Below are positions 1-11,180 of a DNA stretch of 36,199 nt, piece by piece. The stretch comes from Mycobacterium sp. E796 (GTDB taxonomy: Bacteria; Actinomycetota; Actinomycetes; Mycobacteriales; Mycobacteriaceae), in the NCBI RefSeq assembly GCF_001672815.1, contig NZ_LZKK01000043.1:1-36199 (forward strand). Direction: 5' to 3'. The notes below the pieces were generated by a model that was given only the letters and a program-made list of their open reading frames with translations, searched no databases and was not told the origin of the DNA. How positions within the stretch are numbered: position 1 is the first letter of the stretch; every line of letters starts with the position of its first letter. A program made the position numbers and the translations under genes.

Positions 1-1050
<1,050 letters not shown>

Positions 1051-1057
1051 TCGCAGA

Positions 1058-1063
1058 AGCCTA
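1058..1063 (-). promoter_or_regulatory. -10 box for the FAH-family gene, leaderless
   Basis: TAGGCT on the minus strand ends 7 nt before ATG 1050, the spacing expected when transcription starts at the start codon. It lies in a 7-bp direct repeat GCCTAGT at 1059-1065 and 1069-1075 (10-bp period). Confidence 0.5.
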
Positions 1064-1119
1064 GTGATGCCTAGTAGCGGCTCCCGCAACCGGTGCCGGC
1101 CGTGTGCAAGCATGGACCG

Positions 1120-2466
1120 ATGCCCAAGGGGCACTCTGCCGCCGTCGGCGCCGGCAAGCGATGGTCGATCATGATCGTCTCGCTGTTCGTGACGACCAGC
1201 TCCTTTCTATTCATCAACGGCGTCGCCTTTCTGATCCCGTCGCTGGAAGCCACGCGGGGCACCCCGCTGGCCGAGGCCGGCCTGCTCTCGTCGATGCCGA
1301 GCTGGGGCATGGTGGTAACGCTCATCGCATGGGGCTACGTGTTGGACCGCGTCGGCGAGCGGCTGGTGCTGACCCTGGGCTCCGGGCTTACCGCGGCCGC
1401 CGCCTACGCCGCGGCGTCGGTGCACTCGATGGTGTGGGTCGCCGGCTACCTGTTCCTGGGGGGCATGGCCGCCGCGAGTTGCAACACCGCCGGCGGCCGG
1501 CTGGTCTCCGCCTGGTTTCCCCCGCAGCACCGCGGCCTCGCGATGGGCATCCGGCAGACCGCGCAACCGTTGGGCATCGCGGCGGGCGCTCTGGTCATGC
1601 CCGAACTGGCCGAGCACGGCGTGCATGCGGGGCTGATGTTTCCGGCGCTGATGTGCACGGCGGCGGCGCTGGCGAGCGCCGTCGGCATCGTCGACCCGGT
1701 GCGCAAGCCCCGGGAGGCGGCCACCAAGGCCGAGCTGGCCAGCCCGTACCGCGGCTCGTCGGTGCTGTGGCGAATCCACGCCGTCGCGGGCCTGCTGATG
1801 ATGCCGCAGACGGTGACCGTCACGTTCATGCTGGTCTGGCTGATGAACCACCATCACTGGTCGGTCGCCGCGGCTGGCGGGCTGGTCACCCTGTCGCAGC
1901 TGCTCGGCGCGGTCGGCCGCGTCGCGGTGGGCCGCTGGTCCGATCGCATCGGCTCACGCATGCAACCGGTCGCCGTCATCGCCGCCGTCGCCGCGTTGAC
2001 CCTGTTTCTGTTGGCGCTCTCCGACCAGCTCGATTCGCGGTTCGACATCCCGCTGATGGTCGCCATCTCGGTGTTCGCCGTGCTCGACAACGGGCTGGAG
2101 GCGACCGCCATCACCGAGTTCGCCGGGCCGTTCTGGAGCGGGCGCGCCCTGGGCATCCAGAACACCACCCAGCGCGTGACGGCGGCGGTCGGTCCCCCGC
2201 TGTTCGGCGTGCTGATCGGCGCGGCGAGATACCCGTCGGCCTGGCTGCTCTGCGGGTTGTTCCCGCTGGCGGCGGTGCCCTTGGTGCCGATCCGGCTGCT
2301 GCCGCCCGGCCTGGAAACTAGAGCGCGGCTGCGATCCGTTCGCCGACTTCGGTGGTGGCGCGCGGTTCGCTCCCACGAGTCGCCAGATAGGTCTCGACGG
2401 CCCCGTCCACCCGGGCAGCCGCAGCGTCCTCGCCCAGATGGGAAAGCAACAGCGCCACCGACATGA
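1120..2466 (+). CDS. Major facilitator superfamily transporter (Rv2994-like)
   Basis: A 448-residue MFS permease with about 12 hydrophobic segments. The N-terminal half starts with [20 protein letters not shown]; the cytoplasmic loop 2-3 motif reads [13 protein letters not shown] and the matching loop in the second half reads [16 protein letters not shown]. Substrate unknown. ATG 1120 is chosen; an in-frame GTG at 1093 would add nine residues. After the last membrane segment (about residue 400) a basic, proline-rich tail follows. Its final 149 bp (2318-2466) run antisense over the 3' end of leuB. The M. tuberculosis orthologue has nearly the same total length as I remember it, so the tail is probably the real reading frame, although its sequence is constrained by leuB. 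The gene faces leuB convergently, with no terminator visible between them. Confidence 0.82.
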   Translation: MPKGHSAAVGAGKRWSIMIVSLFVTTSSFLFINGVAFLIPSLEATRGTPLAEAGLLSSMPSWGMVVTLIAWGYVLDRVGERLVLTLGSGLTAAAAYAAASVHSMVWVAGYLFLGGMAAASCNTAGGRLVSAWFPPQHRGLAMGIRQTAQPLGIAAGALVMPELAEHGVHAGLMFPALMCTAAALASAVGIVDPVRKPREAATKAELASPYRGSSVLWRIHAVAGLLMMPQTVTVTFMLVWLMNHHHWSVAAAGGLVTLSQLLGAVGRVAVGRWSDRIGSRMQPVAVIAAVAALTLFLLALSDQLDSRFDIPLMVAISVFAVLDNGLEATAITEFAGPFWSGRALGIQNTTQRVTAAVGPPLFGVLIGAARYPSAWLLCGLFPLAAVPLVPIRLLPPGLETRARLRSVRRLRWWRAVRSHESPDRSRRPRPPGQPQRPRPDGKATAPPT

Positions 2467-3328
2467 TCGCCGCGGTCGGGTCCGCGATGCCCTGACCGGC
2501 GATGTCGGGGGCGCTGCCGTGCACCGGCTCGAACATCGACGGATTGGCCCGGGTGGCGTCGATATTTCCGCTGGCGGCCAAGCCGATTCCGCCGCACACC
2601 GCCGCGGACAGGTCCGTGATGATGTCGCCGAACAGGTTGTCGGTGACGATCACGTCGAACCGCCCGGGGTCGGTGACCATGAAAATGGTTGCGGCGTCGA
2701 CGTGTTGGTAGGCGACCTCGACGTCAGGATATTCCGCGCCGACCTCGGCGACGACCCGCGTCCACAGCTTCCCCGCGAACGTCAGCACGTTGTTCTTGTG
2801 CACCAGCGTCAGGTGGTTGCGCCGCAGCCGGGCCTTCTCGAACGCGTAGCGCACCACGCGGCGCACGCCGAACGCGGTGTTCACGCTGACCTCGGTGGCG
2901 ACTTCGTTGGGCGTCCCCGCGCGGATCGCGCCGCCGTTGCCGGTGTAGGGGCCCTCGGTGCCCTCGCGCACCACGACGAAGTCGATCTCGGGGTTTCCGG
3001 CGAGCGGACTGCTCACCCCCTTGTACAGCCGGCCCGGTCGCAGGTTGACGTGATGGTCGAGCTCAAAGCGCAGGCGCAGCAACAGACCTCGCTCCAGGAC
3101 GCCGCTGGGCACCGACGGGTCACCGACCGCCCCGAGCAGGATGGCGTCGTGCTCGCGCAACTCGGCGAGCACCGAGTCCGGTAGCAGCTCGCCGGTGGCG
3201 TGGAAACGACGGGCGCCCAGGTCGTAGCTGGTCTTTTCGACGTTCGGCACGACGGCGTCGAGGACTTTGACGGCCTCGGCCACCACCTCCGGCCCGATCC
3301 CGTCGCCACCGATCACAGCGAGCTTCAC
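2318..3328 (-). CDS. leuB: 3-isopropylmalate dehydrogenase
   Basis: NAD-dependent oxidative decarboxylation of 3-isopropylmalate to 2-oxoisocaproate, third step of leucine synthesis, cytosolic homodimer. The 336 residues match the actinobacterial short LeuB. The N-terminus [15 protein letters not shown] is the nucleotide-binding start of the isocitrate/isopropylmalate dehydrogenase fold. Substrate residues lie in [17 protein letters not shown], the Lys/Asn/Asp active-site set in LVHKNNVL and [15 protein letters not shown], and the NAD loop in [21 protein letters not shown] 3328 overlaps the serA stop (GTGA, 3325-3328), so leuB is translationally coupled downstream of serA. Its last 149 bp overlap the antisense tail of the MFS gene. 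Confidence 0.97.
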   Translation of the reverse strand: MKLAVIGGDGIGPEVVAEAVKVLDAVVPNVEKTSYDLGARRFHATGELLPDSVLAELREHDAILLGAVGDPSVPSGVLERGLLLRLRFELDHHVNLRPGRLYKGVSSPLAGNPEIDFVVVREGTEGPYTGNGGAIRAGTPNEVATEVSVNTAFGVRRVVRYAFEKARLRRNHLTLVHKNNVLTFAGKLWTRVVAEVGAEYPDVEVAYQHVDAATIFMVTDPGRFDVIVTDNLFGDIITDLSAAVCGGIGLAASGNIDATRANPSMFEPVHGSAPDIAGQGIADPTAAIMSVALLLSHLGEDAAAARVDGAVETYLATRGSEPRATTEVGERIAAAL

Positions 3329-4911
3329 GACAGGTCAACCACTTCCAGCTTGTTGGCGCCGACGGCCGCCGAGATCGCCGACCGCACATCCTTGGGCACG
3401 TCCTGGTCCAGCCGCAGCAGGACCGTCGCGCCGGGCCCCTCGGCGTCCTCGGACAGCTGCGCCGCCTGGATGTTCACGCCGGCAGAACCCAGCAGAGTAC
3501 CGATCTTGCCCAACGCCCCGGGCTGGTCGGCGTAGTTGATCACCAGGTTGGTGCCCTGGGCACGCAGGTCGAAGTTGCGGCCGTTGATCTGGACGATCTT
3601 CTCCACCAGCTGCGGCCCGGACAGCGTGCCCGCGACGTTCACGCACGAGCCGTCGTGAGCGACGGCCCGCACGTCGACGACACTGCGGTGGTTGGGGCTT
3701 TCGGATGCGGTGGTGATCTCGGCGGAGACGCCCCGCTCGGCGGCCAGCGCCGGCGCGTTGACGAAGGTCACCGGTTCGTCGATGACCGCCGAGAACAGCC
3801 CGCGTAGCGCCGAAAGCTTAAGCACCTCAACATCTTCCGAGGCGAGCTCGCCGCGCACCTGCACCGACAACGAGACCGGCACCTCGCCCGACAGTGCGGC
3901 CGCCAGCACCCCGAGCTTGCGCACCAGGTCCAGCCAGGGCGACACCTCCTCGCTGACCACGCCGCCGCCGACGTTGACGGCGTCGGGAACGAACTCCCCC
4001 GCCAGCGCCAACCGCACGCTTGCGGCGACGTCGGTGCCGGCCCGGTCCTGCGCCTCGGCGGTAGAGGCCCCGAGATGCGGCGTCACCACCACCTGCGGCA
4101 GCTCGAAAAGCGGGCTGTCCGTGCACGGTTCGGTGGAGAAGACGTCGAGGCCGGCGGCGCGGACGTGCCCGCTGTTGATCGCGTCGGCCAGCGCCGCCTC
4201 GTCGACCAGGCCGCCGCGCGCGGCGTTGACGATGATGACGCCGGGCTTGGTCTTCGCCAGCGCCTCCTTGTCGATCAGGCCGGCCGTCTCCGGGGTCTTC
4301 GGCAGGTGCACCGAGATGAAGTCGGCGCGGGCCAGCAGGTCGTCCAGGGACAGCAGCTCGATGCCGAGCTGCGCGGCGCGGGCCGGCGCCAGGTACGGAT
4401 CGTAGGCGACGACGTGGGTGCCGAAGGCCGCGATCCGTTGCGCGAACAGCTGGCCGATGCGGCCCAGCCCGACGACACCGACGGTCTTGCCGAAGATTTC
4501 GGTGCCGGAGAACTTCGACCGCTTCCAGGTGTGCTCCCGCAGCGTGGCGTCGGCCGCTGCGATCTGGCGGGCCGCGGCCAGCAGCAGCGCCATCGCGTGC
4601 TCGGCGGCGCTGTGGATGTTCGACGTGGGCGCGTTGACGACCAGGACCCCGCGCGCGGTCGCGGCGTCGACGTCGACGTTGTCCAGGCCGACCCCGGCGC
4701 GGGCCACGATCTTCAGCTTGGGGGCGGCCGCCAGCACCTCGGCGTCGACGGTGGTGGCCGACCGCACCAGGAGCGCGTCCGCCTCGGGGACGGCGGCCAG
4801 CAGCTTGGGCCGGTCCGGGCCATCCACCCAGCGCACCTCGACCTGGTCCCCCAGCGCGGCGACGGTTGATTCGGCGAGTTTGTCGGCAATAAGTACAACA
4901 GGCAGATTCAC
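3325..4911 (-). CDS. serA: D-3-phosphoglycerate dehydrogenase, long form
   Basis: First step of serine synthesis: 3-phosphoglycerate to 3-phosphohydroxypyruvate with NAD. The 528 residues show the long mycobacterial architecture: substrate domain, Rossmann domain with [16 protein letters not shown] (about 140-155), catalytic Arg/Glu/His in [10 protein letters not shown] and [12 protein letters not shown], an intervening ASB domain (about 320-450), and a C-terminal ACT domain beginning [17 protein letters not shown] that mediates serine feedback in the family. The GTG start at 4911 lies 6 nt after a TAGGCT -10 box, so the message is probably leaderless. It is divergent from the CrtI-like gene, with only 29 bp between starts. 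leuB follows with a 4-nt overlap, putting serine and leucine genes on one transcript. Confidence 0.97.
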   Translation of the reverse strand: MNLPVVLIADKLAESTVAALGDQVEVRWVDGPDRPKLLAAVPEADALLVRSATTVDAEVLAAAPKLKIVARAGVGLDNVDVDAATARGVLVVNAPTSNIHSAAEHAMALLLAAARQIAAADATLREHTWKRSKFSGTEIFGKTVGVVGLGRIGQLFAQRIAAFGTHVVAYDPYLAPARAAQLGIELLSLDDLLARADFISVHLPKTPETAGLIDKEALAKTKPGVIIVNAARGGLVDEAALADAINSGHVRAAGLDVFSTEPCTDSPLFELPQVVVTPHLGASTAEAQDRAGTDVAASVRLALAGEFVPDAVNVGGGVVSEEVSPWLDLVRKLGVLAAALSGEVPVSLSVQVRGELASEDVEVLKLSALRGLFSAVIDEPVTFVNAPALAAERGVSAEITTASESPNHRSVVDVRAVAHDGSCVNVAGTLSGPQLVEKIVQINGRNFDLRAQGTNLVINYADQPGALGKIGTLLGSAGVNIQAAQLSEDAEGPGATVLLRLDQDVPKDVRSAISAAVGANKLEVVDLS

Positions 4912-4915
4912 CCGG

Positions 4916-4931
4916 ACAGCCTATCGGCTGT
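4916..4931. promoter_or_regulatory. Palindrome in the 29-bp divergent promoter of serA and the CrtI-like gene
   Basis: ACAGCC-TATC-GGCTGT is a perfect inverted repeat between the two divergent GTG starts. It overlaps the serA -10 box TAGGCT (minus strand, 4918-4923). A protein binding here could control both genes; no regulator can be named. Confidence 0.45.
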
Positions 4932-4940
4932 AATTGACGC

Positions 4941-6380
4941 GTGGACGTCACCGTCATCGGCAGCGGACCCAACGGGCTCACCACGGCGGTCATCTGCGCC
5001 CGTGCCGGGCTGAAAGTCCAGGTCATCGAGGCCCAGCCGACCTTCGGCGGTGGCGCGCGCACCGCGCCCGACCCAGATTCTCCGGGAGTCATACACGACG
5101 TGTGCTCGGCGGTTCACCCGCTGGCGCTGGCGTCGCCGTTTTTCGCGGCGTTCGACCTGCCCGCGCGCGACGTGCAACTCGCGATCCCGGAGATTTCCTA
5201 CGCCAACCCGCTGCCGGGCCGCCCGGCCGTAATCGCCTACCGGGATCTCGAGCGCACCTGCGCGGAACTGGAGCACGGTGCGTCGTGGCGACGCCTGCTC
5301 GGCCCGCTGGTCGAGCATTCCGACGCGGTCGTGGGGTTGCTGCTCGGCGACAAACGGTCGGTGCCCGGGTCGCTGCCGTCCGCCCTGCAACTCGGCGTTC
5401 GGATGCTGGGGCAGGGCACGCCCGCCTGGGGGTCGCTGCTGGGCTTCCTAACCGGAGAGGACGCACGGGCCCTGTTTACCGGCGTTGCCGCGCACGTGAT
5501 TTCGCGGATGCCGTCGTTGACGGCCGCCGGTGCCGGGCTGATGCTGGCCACGCTCGCGCATTCGGTCGGCTGGCCGATCCCGGTGGGGGGAAGCCAGGCG
5601 ATCACCGACGCGTTGATCGCCGACCTGCGCGCGCACGGCGGCGAACTCACGGCAGGCACCGAGGTCACCCGGCCGCCCGGCGGGGTCGTCGCGTTCGACA
5701 CCGCACCGACGGCGCTGCTGCGCATCTACGGGGACGCGCTTCCGGACCGCTACGCGAAGGCGTTGAGCCGCTACACCTTTGGCCCCGGCGTCGCCAAGGT
5801 CGACTTCGTGCTCAGCGAGGACATCCCATGGACCGACGCACGGCTGGGGCGGGCGCCGACACTGCACCTGGGCGGCACCCGCGAGCAGATGGCGCGGGCC
5901 GAGGCCGACATCGCCGCCGGGCGTCACGCGCAATGGCCGATGGTGCTGGCCGCGTCGCCGCACATCGCGGACCCTGGCCGCGTCGACATCGTGGGCCGTC
6001 GCCCGTTGTGGACCTACGCCCACGTGCCGTCGGGATCCACCGTCGACGCGACCGAAGCCGTCACCGAGATCGTCGAGCGGTTCGCGCCCGGCTTCCGCGA
6101 CATCGTGGTGGCGGCCCGCTCCGTGCCCGCCGCCCGGATGGCCGACCACAACGCCAACTACGTCGGCGGCGACATCGGGATGGGCGGAAACTCCGCCTGG
6201 CGCGCGATCGCCGGCCCGACACCGCGGCTAAACCCTTGGAGCACACCGATTCCGAGGGTGTATCTGTGCTCGGCGGCCACCCCGCCCGGCGGCGGCGTGC
6301 ACGGCATGTCCGGCTACTACGCCGCACGCACCTTGTTGCGCCGTGAATTCGGCCTGGGCATGCCTAAGCTGACACCGTGA
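4941..6380 (+). CDS. FAD-dependent oxidoreductase, phytoene desaturase (CrtI)-like (Rv2997-like)
   Basis: A 479-residue flavoprotein of the CrtI/NAD(P)-binding Rossmann-like family. The N-terminus VTVIGSGPNGLTTAVICARAG carries the GxGxxG dinucleotide motif, followed by the acidic residue of VIEAQ and the GGGARTA motif of carotenoid desaturase-like enzymes. The C-terminal FAD signature PPGGGVHGMSGYYAARTLL is present. Substrate unknown; relatives desaturate or isomerise isoprenoids and other lipids, and there is no carotenoid gene nearby. The start is GTG 4941, divergent from serA. The stop overlaps the GTG of the WrbA-like gene (GTGA, 6377-6380), so the two are translationally coupled and may share a redox role (inference). 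Confidence 0.85.
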   Translation: MDVTVIGSGPNGLTTAVICARAGLKVQVIEAQPTFGGGARTAPDPDSPGVIHDVCSAVHPLALASPFFAAFDLPARDVQLAIPEISYANPLPGRPAVIAYRDLERTCAELEHGASWRRLLGPLVEHSDAVVGLLLGDKRSVPGSLPSALQLGVRMLGQGTPAWGSLLGFLTGEDARALFTGVAAHVISRMPSLTAAGAGLMLATLAHSVGWPIPVGGSQAITDALIADLRAHGGELTAGTEVTRPPGGVVAFDTAPTALLRIYGDALPDRYAKALSRYTFGPGVAKVDFVLSEDIPWTDARLGRAPTLHLGGTREQMARAEADIAAGRHAQWPMVLAASPHIADPGRVDIVGRRPLWTYAHVPSGSTVDATEAVTEIVERFAPGFRDIVVAARSVPAARMADHNANYVGGDIGMGGNSAWRAIAGPTPRLNPWSTPIPRVYLCSAATPPGGGVHGMSGYYAARTLLRREFGLGMPKLTP

Positions 6381-6976
6381 CCAAACTCGCGATCATCTAT
6401 TACTCGGCCACCGGCCACGGCACCGCGATGGCCAAACGTGTCGCCGCGGCGGCCGAGTCGGCGGGCGCCGAGGTGCGCCTGCGGCACGTCGCCGAGACCC
6501 ACGACCCGGAGTCGTTCGCGCACAACCCGGCCTGGACCGCGAACTACCAAGCGACCAAGGACCTTCCGGCGGCCACCGGCGACGACATCGTCTGGGCCGA
6601 CGCGGTGATCTTCGGCTCGCCGACCCGGTTCGGTTCGCCCGCCGCACAATTGCGCGCTTTCCTGGACTCGCTGGGCGGGCTGTGGGCCGAAGGCAAGCTG
6701 GCCGACAAGGTGTACGCCGCGTTCACGTCGTCCAACACGCTGCACGGCGGCCAGGAGACGACCTTGCTCTCCCTCTACTACACGCTGATGCATTTCGGGG
6801 GCATCATCGTGCCGCCGGGCTACACCGATCCGGTCAAGTTCGTCGACGGCAACCCGTATGGGGTGAGCCTGGTGTCCACCCACGACAACATCGACGAATT
6901 CGACGAGCCCACGAATAACGCCCTCGACCATTTGGCCCGCCGGGTAGTGGCCGTCGCCGGGCGGCTCACCTCTTAG
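6377..6976 (+). CDS. NAD(P)H:quinone oxidoreductase, WrbA-like flavodoxin-fold protein
   Basis: A 199-residue flavodoxin-fold protein of the WrbA family, tetrameric FMN enzymes that reduce quinones by two electrons and so avoid semiquinone radicals. The FMN phosphate loop is near residues 9-16 (YSATGHGTAMA). The WrbA segments GSPTRFGSPAAQLRAFLD, the SSNTLHGGQETTLLS loop and the later PPGYTDP follow in the expected order, and length is typical. GTG 6377 overlaps the upstream CrtI-like stop by 4 nt. In M. tuberculosis this position holds Rv2998-Rv3000 as I recall, so the gene is a lineage difference. A strong hairpin just behind the stop ends the unit. Confidence 0.9.
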   Translation: MTKLAIIYYSATGHGTAMAKRVAAAAESAGAEVRLRHVAETHDPESFAHNPAWTANYQATKDLPAATGDDIVWADAVIFGSPTRFGSPAAQLRAFLDSLGGLWAEGKLADKVYAAFTSSNTLHGGQETTLLSLYYTLMHFGGIIVPPGYTDPVKFVDGNPYGVSLVSTHDNIDEFDEPTNNALDHLARRVVAVAGRLTS

Positions 6977-6979
6977 CGC

Positions 6980-7035
6980 GAGCAGACGCAAAAGCCCCCG
7001 ACACGCCGAAGAATTCGGTGCTTTTACGTCTGCTC
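6980..7035. terminator. Bidirectional hairpin between convergent wrbA-like gene and ilvC
   Basis: Arms GAGCAGACGCAAAAGC (6980-6995) and GCTTTTACGTCTGCTC (7020-7035) pair over 16 bp with one mismatch around a 24-nt loop that holds GAATTC. It begins 3 nt after the wrbA-like stop and ends 10 nt before the ilvC stop, so it can terminate both transcripts. There is no long U tract, as is common in mycobacteria. Confidence 0.75.
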
Positions 7036-7045
7036 GGCCAGAAAG

Positions 7046-8579
<1,534 letters not shown>

Positions 8580-8580
<1 letters not shown>

Positions 8581-10448
8581 CAGGCGTGCCCTTCGCTTTC
8601 GTCGTCGAACAACGGGCGAATCCCGCGGGCGGCCTGGATCTCGTCGTTGCTGGTGCCGGCGGCGACCATCGGCCACACCTGCGCGTCGGCGCCGACGATG
8701 AAGTCGATCACCACCGGGCGGTCGTTGATCGCCCGCGCCGCCTTGATCACGTCGACGACGTCTTCCTCACGCTCGCAACGCAATCCGACGCAGCCCAGCG
8801 CCTCGGCCAGCTTCACGAAGTCCGGGATCCGGTGTGAGTGCGTGGCCAGGTCGGTCTGCGAGTAGCGCTCCTGGTAGAACAGCGTCTGCCACTGGCGCAC
8901 CATGCCGAGGTTGCCGTTGTTGATCAGCGCCACCTTGATCGGCGCGCCCTCGATGGCGCAGGTGGCGAGCTCCTGGTTGGTCATCTGGAAGCAGCCGTCG
9001 CCGTCGATCGCCCAGACCTCGGCGTCCGGGCGGGCGATCTTGGCGCCCATGGCCGCCGGGATGGCGAAGCCCATGGTGCCCAGCCCGCCGGAATTCAGCC
9101 AGGTGCGCGGGTTTTCATACGAGATGAACTGCGCGGCCCACATCTGGTGCTGGCCGACGCCGGCGACGTACACCGCGTCCGGGCCGGCGATCTCGCCCAG
9201 CTTCTCGATCACGTACTCCGGGCTCAGGCTGCCGTCGCTCTGCGGGCCGTAGCTCAGCGGGTAGGTGGACTGGACGCCGTGCAGATAGGCCCACCACTCG
9301 GTCATCTCGATGTTGCCGGGGACGTCATGGTGGCGCAGCATCGCGATGAGGTCGGTGATGACGGCCTTCACGTCGCCGACGATGGGCACGTCGGCGTGCC
9401 GGTTCTTGCCGATCTCGGCGGGGTCGATGTCGGCGTGGATGACCTTGGCCTCGGGCGCGAAGGATTCCAGCTTGCCGGTCACCCGGTCGTCGAACCGGGT
9501 GCCCAGCGCGATCAGCAGGTCGCTGCGCTGCAGCGCCGCCACCGCGGCCACGGTGCCGTGCATGCCGGGCATGCCCAGGTTCTGCGGATGGCTGTCCGGG
9601 AAGGCGCCGCGCGCCATCAGCGTGGTGACCAGCGGGATGCCGGTCAGCTCGGCCAGCTCGCGCAGCTGCTCGGTCGCCTCGCCGCGGATGACCCCGCCGC
9701 CCACGTACAGCACCGGTTTGCGCGCGGCCGCGATCAGCTTGGCGGCCTCCCGCACCTGCCGGTTGTGCGGCTTGGTGTTCGGCTTGTAGCCGGGCAGGTC
9801 CATCCGCGGCGGCCAGCTGAACGTGCACTGTCCCTGCAGCACGTCCTTGGGGATGTCGACGAGCACCGCGCCCGGACGTCCCGAGCGGGCGATGTGGAAC
9901 GCCTCGGCCAGCACCCGGGGGATCTCGTCGCCGGAACGGACCAGGAAGTTGTGCTTGGTGATCGGCATCGTGATGCCCGAGATGTCGGCCTCCTGGAAGG
10001 CGTCGGTGCCGATCAACCCACGCCCGACCTGCCCGGTGATGGCGACGACGGGGATCGAGTCCATCTGGGCATCGGCCAGCGGGGTGACCAGGTTGGTGGC
10101 GCCGGGGCCGGACGTCGCCATCATGACGCCGACCTTGCCGGTGGCGTGCGCGTAGCCGCTGGCGGCGTGGCCGGCGCCCTGCTCGTGCCGAACCAGCACG
10201 TGGCGCAGCTTTTTCGAGTCGAACAGCGGGTCGTAGACCGGCAGCACGGCGCCGCCGGGTATCCCGAAGATGACCTCGACGTCGAGTTCCTCCAGCGACC
10301 GGATCACCGACTGGGCACCGGTAAGTTGTTCCGGTGCAACGCGTTTCGGTTGAGCGGCCGGGGTCTTTGCGGTGGGTTTCACGGCGTCCGTGGCGACGCT
10401 GGCCGGATCCTGCGCCTGCGTGGCGGGTGGCCTGGTGGGAGCGCTCAC
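8580..10448 (-). CDS. ilvB: Acetolactate synthase large (catalytic) subunit
   Basis: Thiamine-diphosphate enzyme that condenses pyruvate with pyruvate or 2-oxobutyrate, the committed step of valine, leucine and isoleucine synthesis. It is 622 residues long, with a 40-residue Ala/Pro/Lys-rich N-terminal extension before [27 protein letters not shown]. The catalytic Glu lies in [19 protein letters not shown], the FAD-binding middle domain at about 230-380, and the TPP motif [14 protein letters not shown](x)-NNGNLG near 500-530. The start is GTG 10448. Expression is evidently attenuated: a leader peptide rich in Leu/Val/Ile and an intrinsic terminator lie 47-159 nt upstream. ilvN and ilvC follow in the operon. 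Confidence 0.97.
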
Positions 10449-10494
10449 TGTCTTTGGGTCCTATTCACTCTTCGAAGTTTCGTTGCTGCGCAAG

Positions 10495-10529
10495 AAAAAA
10501 CCCCCGACAGCTCATCGGCTGAACGAGGG
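10495..10529 (-). terminator. Intrinsic attenuator terminator of the ilvBNC leader
   Basis: In the ilvB-sense RNA, CCCUCGUUCAGC (10529-10518) pairs with GCUGUCGGGGG (10511-10501) across a six-base loop and is followed directly by six U residues (10500-10495). It is the only textbook hairpin-plus-U terminator I see in the window and lies 47 nt before the ilvB start. Confidence 0.88.
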
Positions 10530-10531
10530 TT

Positions 10532-10592
10532 GCGCGTTGGTGCTGGATCGCTTCAAATGCTGAAGACCTAGTCAGCCACCAACGCGCTGACT
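10532..10592 (-). promoter_or_regulatory. Alternative leader hairpins of the ilvB attenuator
   Basis: The leader segment GCGCGUUGGUG (10587-10577), at the end of the leader peptide, is perfectly complementary over 11 bp to CACCAACGCGC (10542-10532). A competing small hairpin AGUCAGC/GCUGACU (10592-10586 with 10576-10570) uses part of the first arm. Also, leader GGCUGA (10577-10572) can pair with UCAGCC (10522-10517) inside the terminator 5' arm, a possible antiterminator. Which folds form depending on ribosome position is inference. Confidence 0.65.
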
Positions 10593-10607
10593 AATTACTA
10601 CGAGCAT
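10572..10607 (-). CDS. ilvB leader peptide (MLVVISQRVGG)
   Basis: An 11-codon reading frame, ATG CTC GTA GTA ATT AGT CAG CGC GTT GGT GGC TGA, with GGAAAG six bases before the ATG. Five of the eleven codons specify Leu, Val or Ile, four of them consecutively after the start. Stalling of ribosomes here when branched-chain aminoacyl-tRNAs are scarce would favour readthrough into ilvB. Leader peptides of this type before ilvB are known in actinobacteria. It is far too short for ordinary gene calling. Confidence 0.85.
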   Translation of the reverse strand: MLVVISQRVGG

Positions 10608-10639
10608 CCCGGGCTTTCCGGCGGTATCCATAGCGTCCG

Positions 10640-10669
10640 ACGGTAGCCTTCGCACAGCTCAACAGTCAA
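10640..10669 (-). promoter_or_regulatory. ilvBp: Putative sigma-A promoter of the ilvB leader
   Basis: On the minus strand TTGACT (10669-10664) is separated by 18 nt from TACCGT (10645-10640), matching -35 TTGAC and -10 TANNNT. Transcription would start near 10633, about 25 nt before the leader peptide. Confidence 0.55.
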
Positions 10670-10799
10670 ATCCGGGTCCAGTGTGCAGCCACGGCTTTCC
10701 GCGTGCGCCCAGGGCGGTGACACGCCGAGGACGGTCGCCGCCTGTTCACACTCGGCGGCGGGCGGCGGGAAGGCCGGCGCACGGTGAAATGATGCTCCA

Positions 10800-11177
10800 G
10801 TGGCTACCGATTCCCCCGTCGTGATCAAGGTGTCGCCGATGGCCCACTTCGCCGTCGGGTTCTTCACCCTCGGCTTGCTGATACCGGTGCTGGCCTGGCC
10901 GGTGACCGCGCCGCTGCTGCTCATCCCGGTGGTGTTGTCCGCGTTGATCATCCGGCTGCGCACGGTCGCCGACGAACGGGGCCTGACCGTGCGGACCCTG
11001 CTGGGGAGCAAGACGGTGCGCTGGGAAGAGGTCGACGGGCTGCGCTTCCACCGCGGTTCCTGGGCGCGCGCCCGCCTGAAAACCGGTACCGAGCTGCGCC
11101 TGCCCGCGGTCACCTTCGCCACGCTGCCGCAGCTGACCGAGGTCAGCGCGGGGCGGGTGCCCAACCCCTACCGATGA
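10800..11177 (+). CDS. cfp6: Low-molecular-weight protein antigen 6 (CFP-6), PH-like membrane protein
   Basis: A 125-residue protein with two hydrophobic helices (about residues 18-52: HFAVGFFTLGLLIPVLAWPV, then LLLIPVVLSALII). A bacterial PH-like domain follows (RLRTVADERGLTVRTLLGSKTVRWEEVDGLRFHRGSWARARLKTGTELRLPAVTF, in parts). M. tuberculosis Cfp6 was named from culture filtrate; its function is unknown. The start is GTG 10800; an ATG at 10839 (MAHFAVG) corresponds to the shorter 112-residue protein I recall and is an equally good choice. The gene is divergent from the ilvB leader. The stop lies 3 nt from the convergent doxX stop. Confidence 0.87.
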   Translation: MATDSPVVIKVSPMAHFAVGFFTLGLLIPVLAWPVTAPLLLIPVVLSALIIRLRTVADERGLTVRTLLGSKTVRWEEVDGLRFHRGSWARARLKTGTELRLPAVTFATLPQLTEVSAGRVPNPYR

Positions 11178-11180
11178 GGG

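Noticed and set aside
8838..10571. Long open frame antisense to ilvB (577 codons)
   Set aside because: High GC makes long antisense frames common; composition is Arg/Gly/Asp/His-rich without any domain, and ilvB is certain.
10598..10770. A Cys-containing open frame on the minus strand (ending WIPPESPGCS) between cfp6 and ilvB
   Set aside because: It is the tail of a frame antisense to cfp6, contains the ilvB leader promoter, and has no start, signal or ribosome site of its own. A small exported protein cannot be fully excluded.
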